The translations under genes were made by a program, and so were the position numbers. A stretch of 64,000 bases of DNA from Verrucomicrobiales bacterium (lineage in GTDB: Bacteria > Verrucomicrobiota > Verrucomicrobiia > Verrucomicrobiales > DEV007), in contig PAAG01000008.1 of assembly GCA_002698785.1 (NCBI GenBank), forward strand, positions 1 through 64,000, written 5' to 3'. Positions 53,367 through 63,357 of this stretch are shown piece after piece. The notes beneath the pieces are model-generated. The model did no database searches, had not been told where the DNA came from, and worked only from the letters and a program-made list of their open reading frames with translations. How positions within the stretch are numbered: position 1 is the first letter of the stretch; every line of letters begins with the position of its first letter.

Positions 53367-55328
53367 TCATGGGGAGATCGCCTGTGTGGTCGATGCTGCC
53401 GTATTGGTGCAGGGTTGTGACGATCTGCCTGGTTTGTGATGAGGGGAAATGCTGTCCAGATCAGTCTCCTGACTTCTATCAGACTTTCCGAAGGAAAAGT
53501 AGAAGGTGGTTCCCTTGTCTTTCTCGGATTCGACTCGGATCCACCCCCGATGCCTGGAAATGAGCTTTCTGACCGTAGCCATTCCGACCCCGGTTCCTGA
53601 ATACTCGGGTTCTGTGTGGAGGCGTTTGAACAGAGTGAAGACTTTCTCGGAATACTTCATGTCAAATCCCACCCCGTTGTCCTTCACGTAGAATTCGAAT
53701 CCGAATGGGTGAGGGGTGGTTCCAATTTCGATGAGAGTCTCCTGGCTTGTCGCCGAAAATTTTACGGCATTTTCGATCAAGTTCTGAAATGTCGTGCGAA
53801 CAACTGTGGAGTCCGCATTGGCTTTCATTCCTGGTTCGATTTGAAATTTGATGGATCGGTCCTGGGAAGCGTTCTCGATGGTGGAAGATATTTCTGTTGC
53901 GACAGCAGTGATATCGATTTCGTCCCTTCGAAACTTGGCATCGGCGCAGGTAGCCAGAGTTAAGATATCGTCGATCAACTGATTCATGTGAGCTGCTGCC
54001 CTTTTGATTCGGTTGAGGTAATCCGACGCGTTCTCGCTGAGTTCGTCCCCGTGATCTTCGACAAGAAATTCGGTCAGGGTGTTGATGTGGCGAACGGGAG
54101 TTTTGAGGTCGTGAGAGACGGTGTAGGAAAAGGATTTGAGTTCCGCATTAGCTTCTTCAAGACGGGCGGTGCGAAGAGCGACTTCTTTTTCGAGGTCTTT
54201 ATTAAGACGTGTTACATCTGCTTCTCTTTCTCGGAGTGTCTCCGTCATTGCTTCCGCGATGCGAGTAGCTTTTTCCTGGGTTGATTTAGAATCGGCGAGA
54301 ATGATCATCCCGAGAAGAGTCAGAGCGGCACCAGCCAAAGCGATTGCAAGAGCTGAGAGTCGGGGTAGCAGATTCTCAAAGTCAGGTAAGCTGAAGACGT
54401 TCACTGTCCATGTGTGACCTGCGACGCGAATGTCCATGGTCGTATTGAAGGCAGGAGCGGCGTCGGTCGATTCAGCGTGCATTGCGGTAGTGCCGCGAGT
54501 TGAATCGGCGTCATAGATTTTCACTCCGAGTTCATTAGTCAGGTCACCAAACAACCCGTCCATGAAGTCGTTCATTCGGAATGCGCTGTAGACATAGCCG
54601 ACAATCGCTTCTCTTCTTTTTTCGATGCTGGTCGGACGTTTTCCGCCTTCGTAGACAGGAAGAAAAAGAAGAAATCCTGGCCTGAGTTCGGTTTCCAGTT
54701 CCTGTTTGAGGATAACGGATCCAGATAGCGCTGGCTCGCCTGAGTCACGTGCTCTGCCCATAGCAATCGCGCGTGTTGCATCAGCCATCATATCGTAGCC
54801 AAGAGATCGTCGGTTTCGATTATTCAGTGGTTCGATGAATTCAACTGAGGTGAGTGTGGACCGGTCCTGGATTGGCCAAACGCTGAAGTCATCGATTCCC
54901 TCACGACGATTCTTCTTCTCGAAATCGACTTTCTCGCTCGGATCTATCACCCTGATAAAGCCCATTCCCTGCATACCTGGATAAACATTATCGAGGTTGA
55001 GACTCGTAACGAATGTGTTCCATTCGTTTCTTGTCACCTCGTCCGACGATGAGATGAATGCGACCCCGCTTCGCAAAACCTGGCTGTAGGCCTGCATGCG
55101 ATCTGAGATGGCTTCTTGAACCTTAGCGATGTTGGCTTCAAACCTGAAGCCGAGGGTCTGCTTCTCCGAATGATACAGGGTAGACGCCGCGAAAGTAGTT
55201 ATCAAAAGCCCAACGAGGGCAAATGATAACGATGCAGGGTGAAGAATAGATGTCAGTTTTCTGCTCCCGAAAATCGTTTCTTTTGGGGAACGTCTATCTA
55301 CTGACTGCTGCGGGCATTCGTCGCGCAT
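53367..55328 (-). CDS. CHASE-domain sensor histidine kinase
   Basis: A 653-residue membrane sensor. TM1 is at about 33-50, then a periplasmic CHASE domain (about 60-300; 'YPGMQGMGFIRVIDPSEK'), TM2 at about 325-344, and a coiled-coil (about 350-400). HisKA has H406 (SYTVSHDLKTPVRH) and HATPase has N-box FQNLIENAVKF, KDNGVGFD and GTGVGMATVRKL. It therefore has a complete catalytic core. The last ~30 residues are a Ser/Thr/Pro-rich tail. The gene is directly upstream of the REC-HATPase-REC hybrid (52 bp gap) and is likely co-transcribed. The CHASE ligand is unknown. Confidence 0.93.
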   Translation of the reverse strand: MRDECPQQSVDRRSPKETIFGSRKLTSILHPASLSFALVGLLITTFAASTLYHSEKQTLGFRFEANIAKVQEAISDRMQAYSQVLRSGVAFISSSDEVTRNEWNTFVTSLNLDNVYPGMQGMGFIRVIDPSEKVDFEKKNRREGIDDFSVWPIQDRSTLTSVEFIEPLNNRNRRSLGYDMMADATRAIAMGRARDSGEPALSGSVILKQELETELRPGFLLFLPVYEGGKRPTSIEKRREAIVGYVYSAFRMNDFMDGLFGDLTNELGVKIYDADSTRGTTAMHAESTDAAPAFNTTMDIRVAGHTWTVNVFSLPDFENLLPRLSALAIALAGAALTLLGMIILADSKSTQEKATRIAEAMTETLREREADVTRLNKDLEKEVALRTARLEEANAELKSFSYTVSHDLKTPVRHINTLTEFLVEDHGDELSENASDYLNRIKRAAAHMNQLIDDILTLATCADAKFRRDEIDITAVATEISSTIENASQDRSIKFQIEPGMKANADSTVVRTTFQNLIENAVKFSATSQETLIEIGTTPHPFGFEFYVKDNGVGFDMKYSEKVFTLFKRLHTEPEYSGTGVGMATVRKLISRHRGWIRVESEKDKGTTFYFSFGKSDRSQETDLDSISPHHKPGRSSQPCTNTAASTTQAISP

Positions 55329-55545
55329 TTGTTTAGGGTTGCTGGCATTACGGGACCTTGTAATTGAGATTTTAAGAGGGGATCAAGTCGGTTCTCCTCG
55401 GTGGCATGGATCCGCTGAGGATTCTAAATACCATATAATATATAATTATTATAATTAAGCAACCAAAACTTTTTCGTTTAGGGAACGTGCAAATTGCCCT
55501 GTAGAAGAAAATAAGGCGCTGGCGGGGAGTTGCGTTCGAACTTGA

Positions 55546-56967
55546 TTACTCTGGGTGAATAGGATCACCCGTCGTTTTTCTCCATGTTGCCAGGCGCTGT
55601 TTTAGGGGTGCGAACTGGCCTTGAATCTCTGATTCTTCCAACGTAGCAAGATTGTTTAACTCATTTGGATCTTTGTTTAAGTCAAAGAACTGCCAATGGC
55701 CAATTTGGGGATAGTGAATCACTTTTAGACCTGCTGCACTGCGGATCATTCTCTGAGTATCCGTGTAATACCCGTAGATGTACGCGTGGCTTTCGGATTC
55801 GTCTCCTGTGAGAACCGGGGCGAAACTTGGCGAAGAAACAGATTTCGGTATTTCAACCCCGACAAGCTCACACGTAGTCGGGAATAGTTCACGCAGATAA
55901 ATCTGTGCTTCCGTGACAGAACCTTGCTCGATACCCGGTCCAGTGAAGACAAATGGCACGTTGATTGTGTGCTCATACATGTTCTGCTTTCCTCGCAGAC
56001 CGTGTGAGCCGCAGGACATTCCATGATCGCTGGAAAAGATGATGTAGGTGTTTTCGAGTTCACTGGTTTTCTCCAGTGCTTCGAGGATACGACCTATTTG
56101 AGTGTCCATGTCTTCGATGACGGAGTAGTAGACGTGAAGAAGGTCTTTCACGGCCTCTTTCGTTCGGGGCCAAGAGAGAAGGGCCTCGTCACGGCCATCG
56201 AAATTGCCGTGATCAAAGGGATGGACGGGCATGTAGTTTTCTGGTAGCTCCATGTCGCCGGGACTGTATCTACCCTCCATGCCCGGTGGAATGAAAAGAG
56301 GATCGTGGGGAGCGGTAAAGTTTACATGGCAGAACCACGGCTCATCAGGGTTTTGCTCAATAAGGGAAATGGCGGCATCGGCGAATTTCTCGCTGATGTC
56401 TGGAGTGACACCGACGCCCATTTCGGGAAATTTCGTCTTTCCGTCGTCCGTCTGGAAAATCCAGCCTCGATAACCGGTGATGGGGAAGCCTTTCCAGTCG
56501 GTCTGCCCTTCTTTCCAATATTTCCCGCCACCGCTGCCGAAAAGACCGGCGACATCAGTGTAACCGCGCGTGGAGGGGCGACCGGAGACGTGCCATTTCC
56601 CGACGTGCCAGGTGCGGTAGCCGGAGTCGCGAAGGGCTTCGGCCCAATCCGTAAGTTTCTCGTTGGGCTTATTTCCGCGGAAACCCATCACGCCGTTTTC
56701 CCAGCCGTGGCATCCTGTAAGCATCTCGGCACGGCTGACGACGCAGATGGGATAAGAGCAGGTTGCTCGGGTGAAGGTCATCCCACGGGCGACGAGCTCA
56801 TCGAGGTGCGGGGTTCGAATGCTGGGATTCCCGAGAGCAGAGATGCAATCGGGCCGCATATCATCAGCAAGGAGAAAGAGAATGTTGGGGCGCTTGGTAT
56901 CCTGTCCCTCGAGCTGAAAGGTTTGCGCAACAACCAGGATCAGAAGAGTAGCGAACCAGCGGATCAT
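55546..56967 (-). CDS. Secreted sulfatase (S1 family) with unusual CVVSR active-site motif
   Basis: A 473-residue sulfatase-fold protein with a signal (MIRWFATLLILVVAQTF). Metal ligands D35/D36 (LLADDMRPD) and the FSSDHGMSCGSHG motif are intact. The formylglycine position is C75-VVSR, so the third residue is Val in place of the Pro/Ala of CxPxR; downstream AEMLTG is normal. Maturation by the usual enzyme is therefore less certain, although the Cys and Arg are kept. Together with the neighbouring DUF4838 and isomerase genes it may belong to a glycan-use locus. The start is divergent from the hydroxyacid dehydrogenase gene, 89 bp between starts. Confidence 0.9.
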   Translation of the reverse strand: MIRWFATLLILVVAQTFQLEGQDTKRPNILFLLADDMRPDCISALGNPSIRTPHLDELVARGMTFTRATCSYPICVVSRAEMLTGCHGWENGVMGFRGNKPNEKLTDWAEALRDSGYRTWHVGKWHVSGRPSTRGYTDVAGLFGSGGGKYWKEGQTDWKGFPITGYRGWIFQTDDGKTKFPEMGVGVTPDISEKFADAAISLIEQNPDEPWFCHVNFTAPHDPLFIPPGMEGRYSPGDMELPENYMPVHPFDHGNFDGRDEALLSWPRTKEAVKDLLHVYYSVIEDMDTQIGRILEALEKTSELENTYIIFSSDHGMSCGSHGLRGKQNMYEHTINVPFVFTGPGIEQGSVTEAQIYLRELFPTTCELVGVEIPKSVSSPSFAPVLTGDESESHAYIYGYYTDTQRMIRSAAGLKVIHYPQIGHWQFFDLNKDPNELNNLATLEESEIQGQFAPLKQRLATWRKTTGDPIHPE

Positions 56968-57056
56968 GGACCAACGCTATCAGAACGATGTGATTCCAGA
57001 CAGAATTCTTCTCTGGCGTGTTGACGTTGGGGGGAGTGGCAGTGGAGACTCAGGAC

Positions 57057-57974
57057 ATGACAATTTCTGAAATTTCCCCTGGTAAAACTCGACTTGGTTG
57101 GATTGGGACTGGCGTGATGGGGCGCAGCATGTGCGGTCACTTGATGGACGCAGGTTTCTCTATGACGATTTTTTCCCGAACCAAAGAGAAGGCAAACGCG
57201 TTGTTGGAGAAAGGTGCAACCTGGGCGGAGACTCCCCGCGAGGTGGCAGAGAAGTCGGACGTGATTTTCTCGATTGTTGGTTTCCCATCCGATGTTCGTG
57301 AGGTTTTGTTAGGCGAAGACGGGGTGCTGTCAGGAGCGGCAACAGGGAGTGTGATTGTCGACATGACGACGAGTGAGCCTTCGCTCGCAGTGGAAGTTTC
57401 TGAAGAAGCTCTGGAAGCGGGAGTGCATGCTGTCGATGCCCCCGTTTCTGGAGGTGATGTAGGTGCAAAGAATGGAACACTCTCCATCATGATTGGTGGA
57501 CAGAAAGAGATTGTTGATGCGCTGCGACCGTGTTGGGAGGCGATGGGGAAGACGATTGTCTACCAAGGAGAGGCTGGATCGGGGCAGCACACCAAAATGG
57601 TAAACCAAACGTTGATCGCAACGGGTATGATCGGAGTTTGTGAGGCTTTGCTCTATGGTTATAAGGCAGGGCTCGATCTGCCGACCGTGTTGGAGTCCGT
57701 CGGATCAGGAGCAGCGGGTAGTTGGTCGCTATCGAATCTGGGACCGCGGATCATGGATAACAATTTCGATCCCGGCTTCTTCGTTGAGCATTTCATCAAG
57801 GATATGGGGATTGCACTTGAGGAGTCGAAGCGGATGGGATTGTCGATGCCCGGACTGGCGTTGGCGCACCAGCTGTATCTCGCGCTACAGGCGCAGGGCC
57901 ATGGGCGCGACGGGACTCACGCGCTCGAGCTTGCGCTTGCCTCGATGAGTGGGGTGGATTGGGTGAAACGCTAG
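57057..57974 (+). CDS. NAD(P)-dependent beta-hydroxyacid dehydrogenase
   Basis: A 305-residue member of the 3-hydroxyisobutyrate / tartronate semialdehyde dehydrogenase family. Cofactor site [12 protein letters not shown], substrate motif [14 protein letters not shown] and the catalytic Lys of GQHTKMVNQ are present. The ATG at 57057 has GGAG nine bases upstream (57044-57047) and is preferred to a GTG at 57018. The substrate is not fixed by the sequence; GLYR-type enzymes reducing succinic or glyoxylate semialdehydes are also possible. The stop overlaps the convergent ceramidase-like gene by 4 bp. Confidence 0.92.
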   Translation: MTISEISPGKTRLGWIGTGVMGRSMCGHLMDAGFSMTIFSRTKEKANALLEKGATWAETPREVAEKSDVIFSIVGFPSDVREVLLGEDGVLSGAATGSVIVDMTTSEPSLAVEVSEEALEAGVHAVDAPVSGGDVGAKNGTLSIMIGGQKEIVDALRPCWEAMGKTIVYQGEAGSGQHTKMVNQTLIATGMIGVCEALLYGYKAGLDLPTVLESVGSGAAGSWSLSNLGPRIMDNNFDPGFFVEHFIKDMGIALEESKRMGLSMPGLALAHQLYLALQAQGHGRDGTHALELALASMSGVDWVKR

Positions 57975-59404
57975 AGTGCTCTCAACTCCTCCAGCATTTC
58001 AAGCAGGTGTTTCGTGAGTATGACAGAAGAATCTTCTGCGAAGCGGGCGGTGCCAAGCCAGGTTTCGTAGCCGCCAAGTTTGTGCTGGTTCGGTGGGGGA
58101 AGGTAGCCGTAGCCGCCGTTGGCCAGTTCAATGATGAAGGTGTGGGGGAATGGGCTCTTTTCTTTGATCTCAAGGCCGATTTCTACGAGCACTTCAAATG
58201 GCATCGAGACCACTGCTTGATCGCCGATACGAAATGCCTGAATGAGGACGCTTTCTGACTCTGGCATTTCAGGAGACGCATACTTGATGGTATTGGTCGC
58301 CATTCCCGTCGTGCGGCTGTTGATTTCATTTCGCTGTTTGGCGGTGAGTTTCATGAGTTCCATCGCCTTTTCAAGTTGGGCGTGGGATGGTTCGCGATAG
58401 TTCAGGGCGACCTCACGTTGGCGGGTAGCGACGAGCGGCTTCTGGTCGAAATTCTCGATTTTCCTGGTAGCGCGCCATGCAGCATCTGCTGCTTTGGTCG
58501 CGACTTGCTGAACTTGCTCCCAAGGGGCACGGGGAGCACGCGTAATATTGAAAGTGAGGTTGTTGATGTCGCCGCTGGTGCCGTTGGTCATCATTGCGAC
58601 GAAGTTCTCCGGGGGATTCGAACCGCCAACTCGGAAAGGCATGAGCCTGGCAAATTCACCAAAGTAATCTGCTGATGCCATACCGACGACCCGGCCGTCG
58701 TCTTCGACAACTTTCGGAATGTTCCCAACATAGTGCAGTGCGTAGTTGGCGATTAGTCCGAGAGGTTTCCGCTTTCTGGTCTGTGCATAGATTACACAGA
58801 CTTCCGGATCGGTGGGACCGGCAGGACCTATCTTGTCGGCGACGCCGCCGTTCGTTTTCACTTTGTCTTTTAGACCGAGGGGATTAATTGCCTCTTTTCC
58901 TTCTTCCGTGATCCAGCGGCGATTGCGGACCTCTGTCGGTTCTTCATCGGACGCGAACCCGACCTGAGCAGGCTCAAGAGATTCGATTGCTTGAATTAGA
59001 GCTTCGGTGAGGCCTTCGGTGCGAAGTTTTTCGTAGGCGATTCGACCGGGTGAAGTATCGCCGCCTTTAGGCGCTGTGTGAGTGTGGGTGCCCGAGATCA
59101 TCATTTCCTCCATCTTCCAACCGGTTTTTTCGGCGGCGATGGCTTTCGCTTCGTCAGTCCATTCGCGTCCGACTCCGATGGCATCGACAAGAGCGATCAC
59201 GGCTCGGCCCTCTTCATTTTGAAACGCGACAGCTCGAACGTGAAGTGGATCGTGAACGTAGTCTGATTTGCCGGACCGAAGTTGAATGGGGAATACAGTC
59301 GGGGAAATGTCGACTTCAGCGGTGCCGACCTGGAGTCCATCTTGGGCAAAGAGGTGAGAGACGCACAGGCTGGCTATGGTGAGGGTAAGGACGGTTTTTC
59401 TCAT
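57971..59404 (-). CDS. Secreted neutral/alkaline ceramidase-like hydrolase
   Basis: A 477-residue protein with signal [20 protein letters not shown]. 'GTAEVDISP' and the metal motif GTHTHTAP (about residue 107) define the neutral ceramidase N-terminal domain family. Bacterial relatives in this phylum often occur in carbohydrate loci, so true ceramide hydrolysis is not assured; the C-terminal Ig-like domain of real ceramidases is short or missing. The ATG at 59402-59404 is chosen because the longer frame runs into the upstream gene. It lies 7 bp after the DUF4838 gene, an apparent operon. Confidence 0.87.
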   Translation of the reverse strand: MRKTVLTLTIASLCVSHLFAQDGLQVGTAEVDISPTVFPIQLRSGKSDYVHDPLHVRAVAFQNEEGRAVIALVDAIGVGREWTDEAKAIAAEKTGWKMEEMMISGTHTHTAPKGGDTSPGRIAYEKLRTEGLTEALIQAIESLEPAQVGFASDEEPTEVRNRRWITEEGKEAINPLGLKDKVKTNGGVADKIGPAGPTDPEVCVIYAQTRKRKPLGLIANYALHYVGNIPKVVEDDGRVVGMASADYFGEFARLMPFRVGGSNPPENFVAMMTNGTSGDINNLTFNITRAPRAPWEQVQQVATKAADAAWRATRKIENFDQKPLVATRQREVALNYREPSHAQLEKAMELMKLTAKQRNEINSRTTGMATNTIKYASPEMPESESVLIQAFRIGDQAVVSMPFEVLVEIGLEIKEKSPFPHTFIIELANGGYGYLPPPNQHKLGGYETWLGTARFAEDSSVILTKHLLEMLEELRAL

Positions 59405-59411
59405 GGCGAAA

Positions 59412-61439
59412 TCAGTTTTGATCAAGGTCGTTTGGGTCGCTTTTCTTTGGTTTGACCTTCCATTTTGGGTTGGGGTGGTCGGGGTGTAGGCCGAGCATTC
59501 GAGGGGTGATAGGGCGGACTGGACCAAAATTGATAGCGTATGGGTGACTGCTGATGGTCTTCTCGATTGCATTCCAATTGGACCTCACTTTCTCGGCAAC
59601 AGTGTCATCAGGCTGGCTCCAGTATCCTGACATAAGACTGATATTCTCAATGACAAGTTTTGTGTAGTTGCAGCCAACTCGGACGAACTCGACTCTTTCC
59701 GCAAATTTTGAGTCGGCTCCCGATGTCAGTTTCTCTGCTGCGTCGAGGTGTGCTTCTGCTCGTGCGAGGAGGTCTTCATTATAGAGTGCGGGAAAGTCTT
59801 CAATGCCAGATCCATGGATACGGTCTTTCGCGAACTCCATTCGTGCGTTCTCAATAGTCTCGTAGTAGGCACGGACTTCGTCGGCGGCAGGGCCGAAGCC
59901 GCGATCATAGTAATCAGTCAGGATCTGATCGGCGGTAAGCGAGGGGTTCCAGGCGAGTTGAGCCATGGCGTAATAATGCGGGCCATGAGTAGCCCAGTGT
60001 TCAAAGACTGAATCAATGTAAAGGCCGAGGCAGTTGCGTTCGGCAATGAAATGGAAGTCTTCAACCGTTTGATGAACGGAAAGGTCTGGGAGGCCCTGTT
60101 GCCACCCAGCCGGGCTACCGGTATTGGGACGCCACATGATGTGCGGTGCGACTTTTCCCCACTGGTCGAATTGATCTCGGTAGGTCGTGCCCCAAGTGGA
60201 ACCACGGTCGACGAGGTGAGTGCGTCCGAAGAAGTTTGCGACAACCACCATGATTACGTTGTCGGCGGGACGAGCCTCAACTGGGCCTGGACGGGAATGT
60301 CCGTAGGAAAGCATGGCGACGTAGTAGTCCTTGTCAGGGTAAGGTTGCTTGAGTTTTTCTGCGAGCTTGTTGGCAAAGGTAACGTGGCGGTCAGATAGGG
60401 CGGGGCGCTCTTCTCGGTAGTGATGCCAGTGCATGAGGCGTGGTTCTCCGTCGGGGTGATCCCAGGCGCGACAGTCATCACAGACGCAGTGGCCGCTGGA
60501 CCAGCCGTCATTAGGGGAGCCGTTGAAGATGAACTGTGTGGGGTCCTCTTCGAGTTGGTGTTTCACATCCTCCAGCCAGAGGTCCCAGACTTCTGGATTG
60601 GATTGGCAGAGTTTGGCGTTGCGAGGAGATGGGTGACCGCTACGAGTTCCGTCGGGTTGCAGGGCGAAAATGTCAGGGTGGGTTTCGTGATAGCGTTCCC
60701 ACCAGTCGCCGAAACCGTGTCCTCCTCCGATTTCGAGGGAGCATAGCTGTAAACGTTGAAGACGTGTCCAGTCCTGTGATTTTCCGTAGCCGCGATTGCT
60801 GAGTTGGGAGTAGTTGAACATGCCGCCACGTCCCCGGATTTGTGGAGCATAGCGAAATTCGAAGGGTTCGAAGGAGATCGTCTCTTTCTTGATTATGTCT
60901 TCACCAAGATCGCCAGGCCAGATCCAGCGGACCCCGAGGTATTCTTGGATGAAATGGTATACGGCGTTGGCGGTCCCGTATTCGTTCTGCTTGCCCTCGA
61001 TGGCTTCGTCAATTCCCTGGACGGTAAGATGGTCAGGATCCCAGCGGTCACGTCCTGCTATGACGAGGTGATTTAGGTTGGCAGAAATGAGGATCTCCTC
61101 CGGCTTCTGAAAGTCGAAATCGGTATCGGGGAAAAGCTTGTCGAGGGCTGGTTGGTAGCCGATCCAGATGGCGTTGTCCGGGAGTGGTGACGGGACGCCC
61201 TCTACAATCTCGGGTTTGACACCTGTGACTTTTTCAAAATACTCGGCAAGTTCATCGGCAGTTACTCGAGTCTTGGGGGGCGCATCTTTGAAAATGACGA
61301 TGGGTGCATTTGCGACTCCATTCTCGACGAGTGTGAGAGCGTCAGCCGATTGAAGCGAAAACGCCAAAGCAATGCCATATAGGCAAATGAGGAAGCGGGG
61401 GACTTTCACAGTAAAAGAATTCTGTATTGGTGAGAGCAT
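59412..61439 (-). CDS. Secreted DUF4838 glycoside-hydrolase-like protein
   Basis: A 675-residue protein with signal (VPRFLICLYGIALAFSLQSADA). Residues ~35-165 form a GH67-type N-terminal domain (PIVIFKDAPPKTRVTADELAEYFEKVTG), and residues ~190-500 are the DUF4838 TIM-barrel-like region (FVNGSP-like 'IFNGSPNDGWSSGHC', 'CVCDDCRAW'). The CxxC pair is conserved in this family. Activity is unproven; a glycosidase related to alpha-glucuronidases is assumed. Directly upstream (75 bp) is a XylR-type regulator on the same strand, and directly downstream the ceramidase-like gene. Confidence 0.88.
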   Translation of the reverse strand: MLSPIQNSFTVKVPRFLICLYGIALAFSLQSADALTLVENGVANAPIVIFKDAPPKTRVTADELAEYFEKVTGVKPEIVEGVPSPLPDNAIWIGYQPALDKLFPDTDFDFQKPEEILISANLNHLVIAGRDRWDPDHLTVQGIDEAIEGKQNEYGTANAVYHFIQEYLGVRWIWPGDLGEDIIKKETISFEPFEFRYAPQIRGRGGMFNYSQLSNRGYGKSQDWTRLQRLQLCSLEIGGGHGFGDWWERYHETHPDIFALQPDGTRSGHPSPRNAKLCQSNPEVWDLWLEDVKHQLEEDPTQFIFNGSPNDGWSSGHCVCDDCRAWDHPDGEPRLMHWHHYREERPALSDRHVTFANKLAEKLKQPYPDKDYYVAMLSYGHSRPGPVEARPADNVIMVVVANFFGRTHLVDRGSTWGTTYRDQFDQWGKVAPHIMWRPNTGSPAGWQQGLPDLSVHQTVEDFHFIAERNCLGLYIDSVFEHWATHGPHYYAMAQLAWNPSLTADQILTDYYDRGFGPAADEVRAYYETIENARMEFAKDRIHGSGIEDFPALYNEDLLARAEAHLDAAEKLTSGADSKFAERVEFVRVGCNYTKLVIENISLMSGYWSQPDDTVAEKVRSNWNAIEKTISSHPYAINFGPVRPITPRMLGLHPDHPNPKWKVKPKKSDPNDLDQN

Positions 61440-61514
61440 ATTGCCAGACCCGTGATCCAGTCTCCCGCGTGATTACGTTCGGGTTTTTGTAACGAAATCA
61501 TTGAGAGACTCCGA

Positions 61515-62687
61515 TTAAAATCGAGTGCGATTCTTTTTCCGATATTCTCCTGGGGTGATGCCGTAACGCTCGCGAAAAGCTGTTTGCAGATAGTGTGCGT
61601 GGCTGAAGCCGGCGCTTTCGCCGATGGCTTCAATCGTGAGATCAGTGTTGCGTAGGAGTCGGTTGACTTCCCGAAAGCGAACACGCAGTAATTCCTCCTT
61701 TGTTCCCCGGGACAGGGATTGTTTCATGCGCCGTTCGAGAGTGCTGCGAGAGATACCGAGGCGTTCACAAATTTCTCCTACGGTTATGCCTGAAAATGCT
61801 TCGGCACGAATGAGCTTAACGGCGCGGAGAACGATGGGGTCTTCGAGAACGAATTCGTCGGAGGAACCACGTGCTTCGATTCCCTTTGGAGGAATGAGTG
61901 TCTCGGTAGCTCCGATATCCTCACCATTCATCATTTGGTCGAGGAGTTCAGCCGCTCTGTAACCGACCGCTTCCCCGTCAAACTGAACACTTGTGAGAGT
62001 CGGCGAAGCAAATTCGCAAAGCGTCTTTTCATTTTCGCAGCCGACCACTGCGACCTCTTCAGGAACGACAATCCCGGCACGTCGACAGGCGTCTAGAAGG
62101 TGAACTGCGAGTTGATCGTTTGCCGCAAAAATACCGATTGGTTTTGGCAGTCCTTCCAGCCATTGGATGAGGCGAGCCTGCTGTTTTTCCCAGTCCGATG
62201 GACTTGACTCTCCGTGTGCGGGGAGAAGGGCGCAAGAGGCTCCCGCTGATTCAACGCTGGTGACGAAATTTCTTACGCGTTCGCGGAAAAAGGCCTCATT
62301 ATCGAGAGTGTATGCGGCGAATCTCCGATATCCTCTGCTTAGAAAATGCTCTGCAACGGTTTCCCCAATCAGTGCATTGTCCATTCCGACAAAAGGCCAT
62401 CCTTGATTGTAGTTGGTTGACCGCACCTCGATGGTAGGGACGTCAGCTGCAGCAATCGCTTTGGCCATTCGGGCGCTGTATGTTCGTGATATAATGCCGT
62501 CTCCATCCCAGTTCTCCAACCATGGGGGGATAGACGACTCAAATGCGCGGAGTTCTAGAAAGGTCGACCAGGGACCATGTGTTTCGATGTACCTGCTAAT
62601 CCCTGCGAGCATATCGCGCGTGTAGGTCCGGGTCGTTTCGACAAGGATTGCGACCCGGCGGACAGAGGAATGAGAACCGATTTTCAA
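61515..62687 (-). CDS. XylR-type AraC-family transcriptional regulator
   Basis: A 390-residue regulator. Residues ~10-270 are a periplasmic-binding-like sugar-sensing domain (RVAILVETTRTYTRDMLAGISRYI, IGIFAANDQLAVHLLDACR, VAVVGCENE), and residues ~285-385 form a double HTH AraC domain (VGEICERLGISRSTLERRMKQSL and IGESAGFSHAHYLQTAFRERYG). This is the XylR architecture common in Verrucomicrobia carbohydrate loci. It probably controls the DUF4838-ceramidase genes downstream, the divergent DJ-1 and isomerase genes, or both. The effector sugar is unknown. Confidence 0.93.
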   Translation of the reverse strand: MKIGSHSSVRRVAILVETTRTYTRDMLAGISRYIETHGPWSTFLELRAFESSIPPWLENWDGDGIISRTYSARMAKAIAAADVPTIEVRSTNYNQGWPFVGMDNALIGETVAEHFLSRGYRRFAAYTLDNEAFFRERVRNFVTSVESAGASCALLPAHGESSPSDWEKQQARLIQWLEGLPKPIGIFAANDQLAVHLLDACRRAGIVVPEEVAVVGCENEKTLCEFASPTLTSVQFDGEAVGYRAAELLDQMMNGEDIGATETLIPPKGIEARGSSDEFVLEDPIVLRAVKLIRAEAFSGITVGEICERLGISRSTLERRMKQSLSRGTKEELLRVRFREVNRLLRNTDLTIEAIGESAGFSHAHYLQTAFRERYGITPGEYRKKNRTRF

Positions 62688-62733
62688 AGTGACGAAAAAC
62701 CTGATGTTTTCTGAAGAATAGCGGTACAGACAG

Positions 62734-62760
62734 TGACGTCAATCGCGATACTATAGCGGC
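62734..62760 (+). promoter_or_regulatory. Palindrome and possible -10 box upstream of the DJ-1/PfpI gene
   Basis: TGACGTCA (62734-62741) is a perfect 8-bp palindrome in the 73-bp divergent spacer. TACTAT (62749-62754) is a plausible -10 box; transcription would then start close to the ATG at 62761. No strong -35 is seen. The palindrome is a candidate binding site for the divergent XylR-type regulator. Confidence 0.25.
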
Positions 62761-63336
62761 ATGTCAGAAACCATTGGGAAAGCCCTCATTGTTGTTGGCG
62801 ACGCCACCGAGACGGTGGATACGCTCTATCCTTTTTACCGTCTCCAGGAGGCGAAGATCCAGCCAGTCGTGATTGCTCCTGAGAAGCGTCTCTATCAGAT
62901 GGTAATGCACGAGATTCGTCCGGGATGGACCATCACGAAGGAGTGGGAGGGGTATCAGATTCAGGCGGACCTTGCGTTTTCCGAAGTGAACCCGGAGGAA
63001 TATCTCGGCATACTTTTCTCAGGCGGACGGGCTCCAGAGTACATCCGTGACGATGCAGATCTCATCAAGATGACGCAGTGGTTTTTTGATAACAACAAAC
63101 CTATTGCGAGCGTTTGTCACGGTGTGGAAGTGCCAGCTCGTGCAGACCGGGTGAAGGGGCGCCGTATGGCGACGGTGGCAAAGTGCCAGTTTGATCTCGA
63201 AATCTGTGGTGGCATTTATGTGAACGAACCCTGTGTGATCGATGGAAATCTGGTATCCGGACGGACCTTTCATGATAACGGGCATTACGTGGGTCCGTGG
63301 ATTAAGATGCTGGAAGAAGAGGCGGCGTCTCGCTAA
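62761..63336 (+). CDS. DJ-1/PfpI-family protein
   Basis: A 191-residue protein of the class I glutamine amidotransferase-like superfamily. C119-H120 in ASVCHGVEV is the nucleophile elbow with the following His, and 'GILFSGGRAPEYIRDDADL' is the preceding conserved block with an Arg/Glu pair. Family members include proteases, deglycases and chaperones; none can be preferred. There is no signal peptide. It starts divergently from the XylR-type gene and is followed 21 bp later by a sugar isomerase-like gene, so it is probably part of the same locus. Confidence 0.9.
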   Translation: MSETIGKALIVVGDATETVDTLYPFYRLQEAKIQPVVIAPEKRLYQMVMHEIRPGWTITKEWEGYQIQADLAFSEVNPEEYLGILFSGGRAPEYIRDDADLIKMTQWFFDNNKPIASVCHGVEVPARADRVKGRRMATVAKCQFDLEICGGIYVNEPCVIDGNLVSGRTFHDNGHYVGPWIKMLEEEAASR

Positions 63337-63357
63337 GTTCTAACAAACTCCCGTGTT

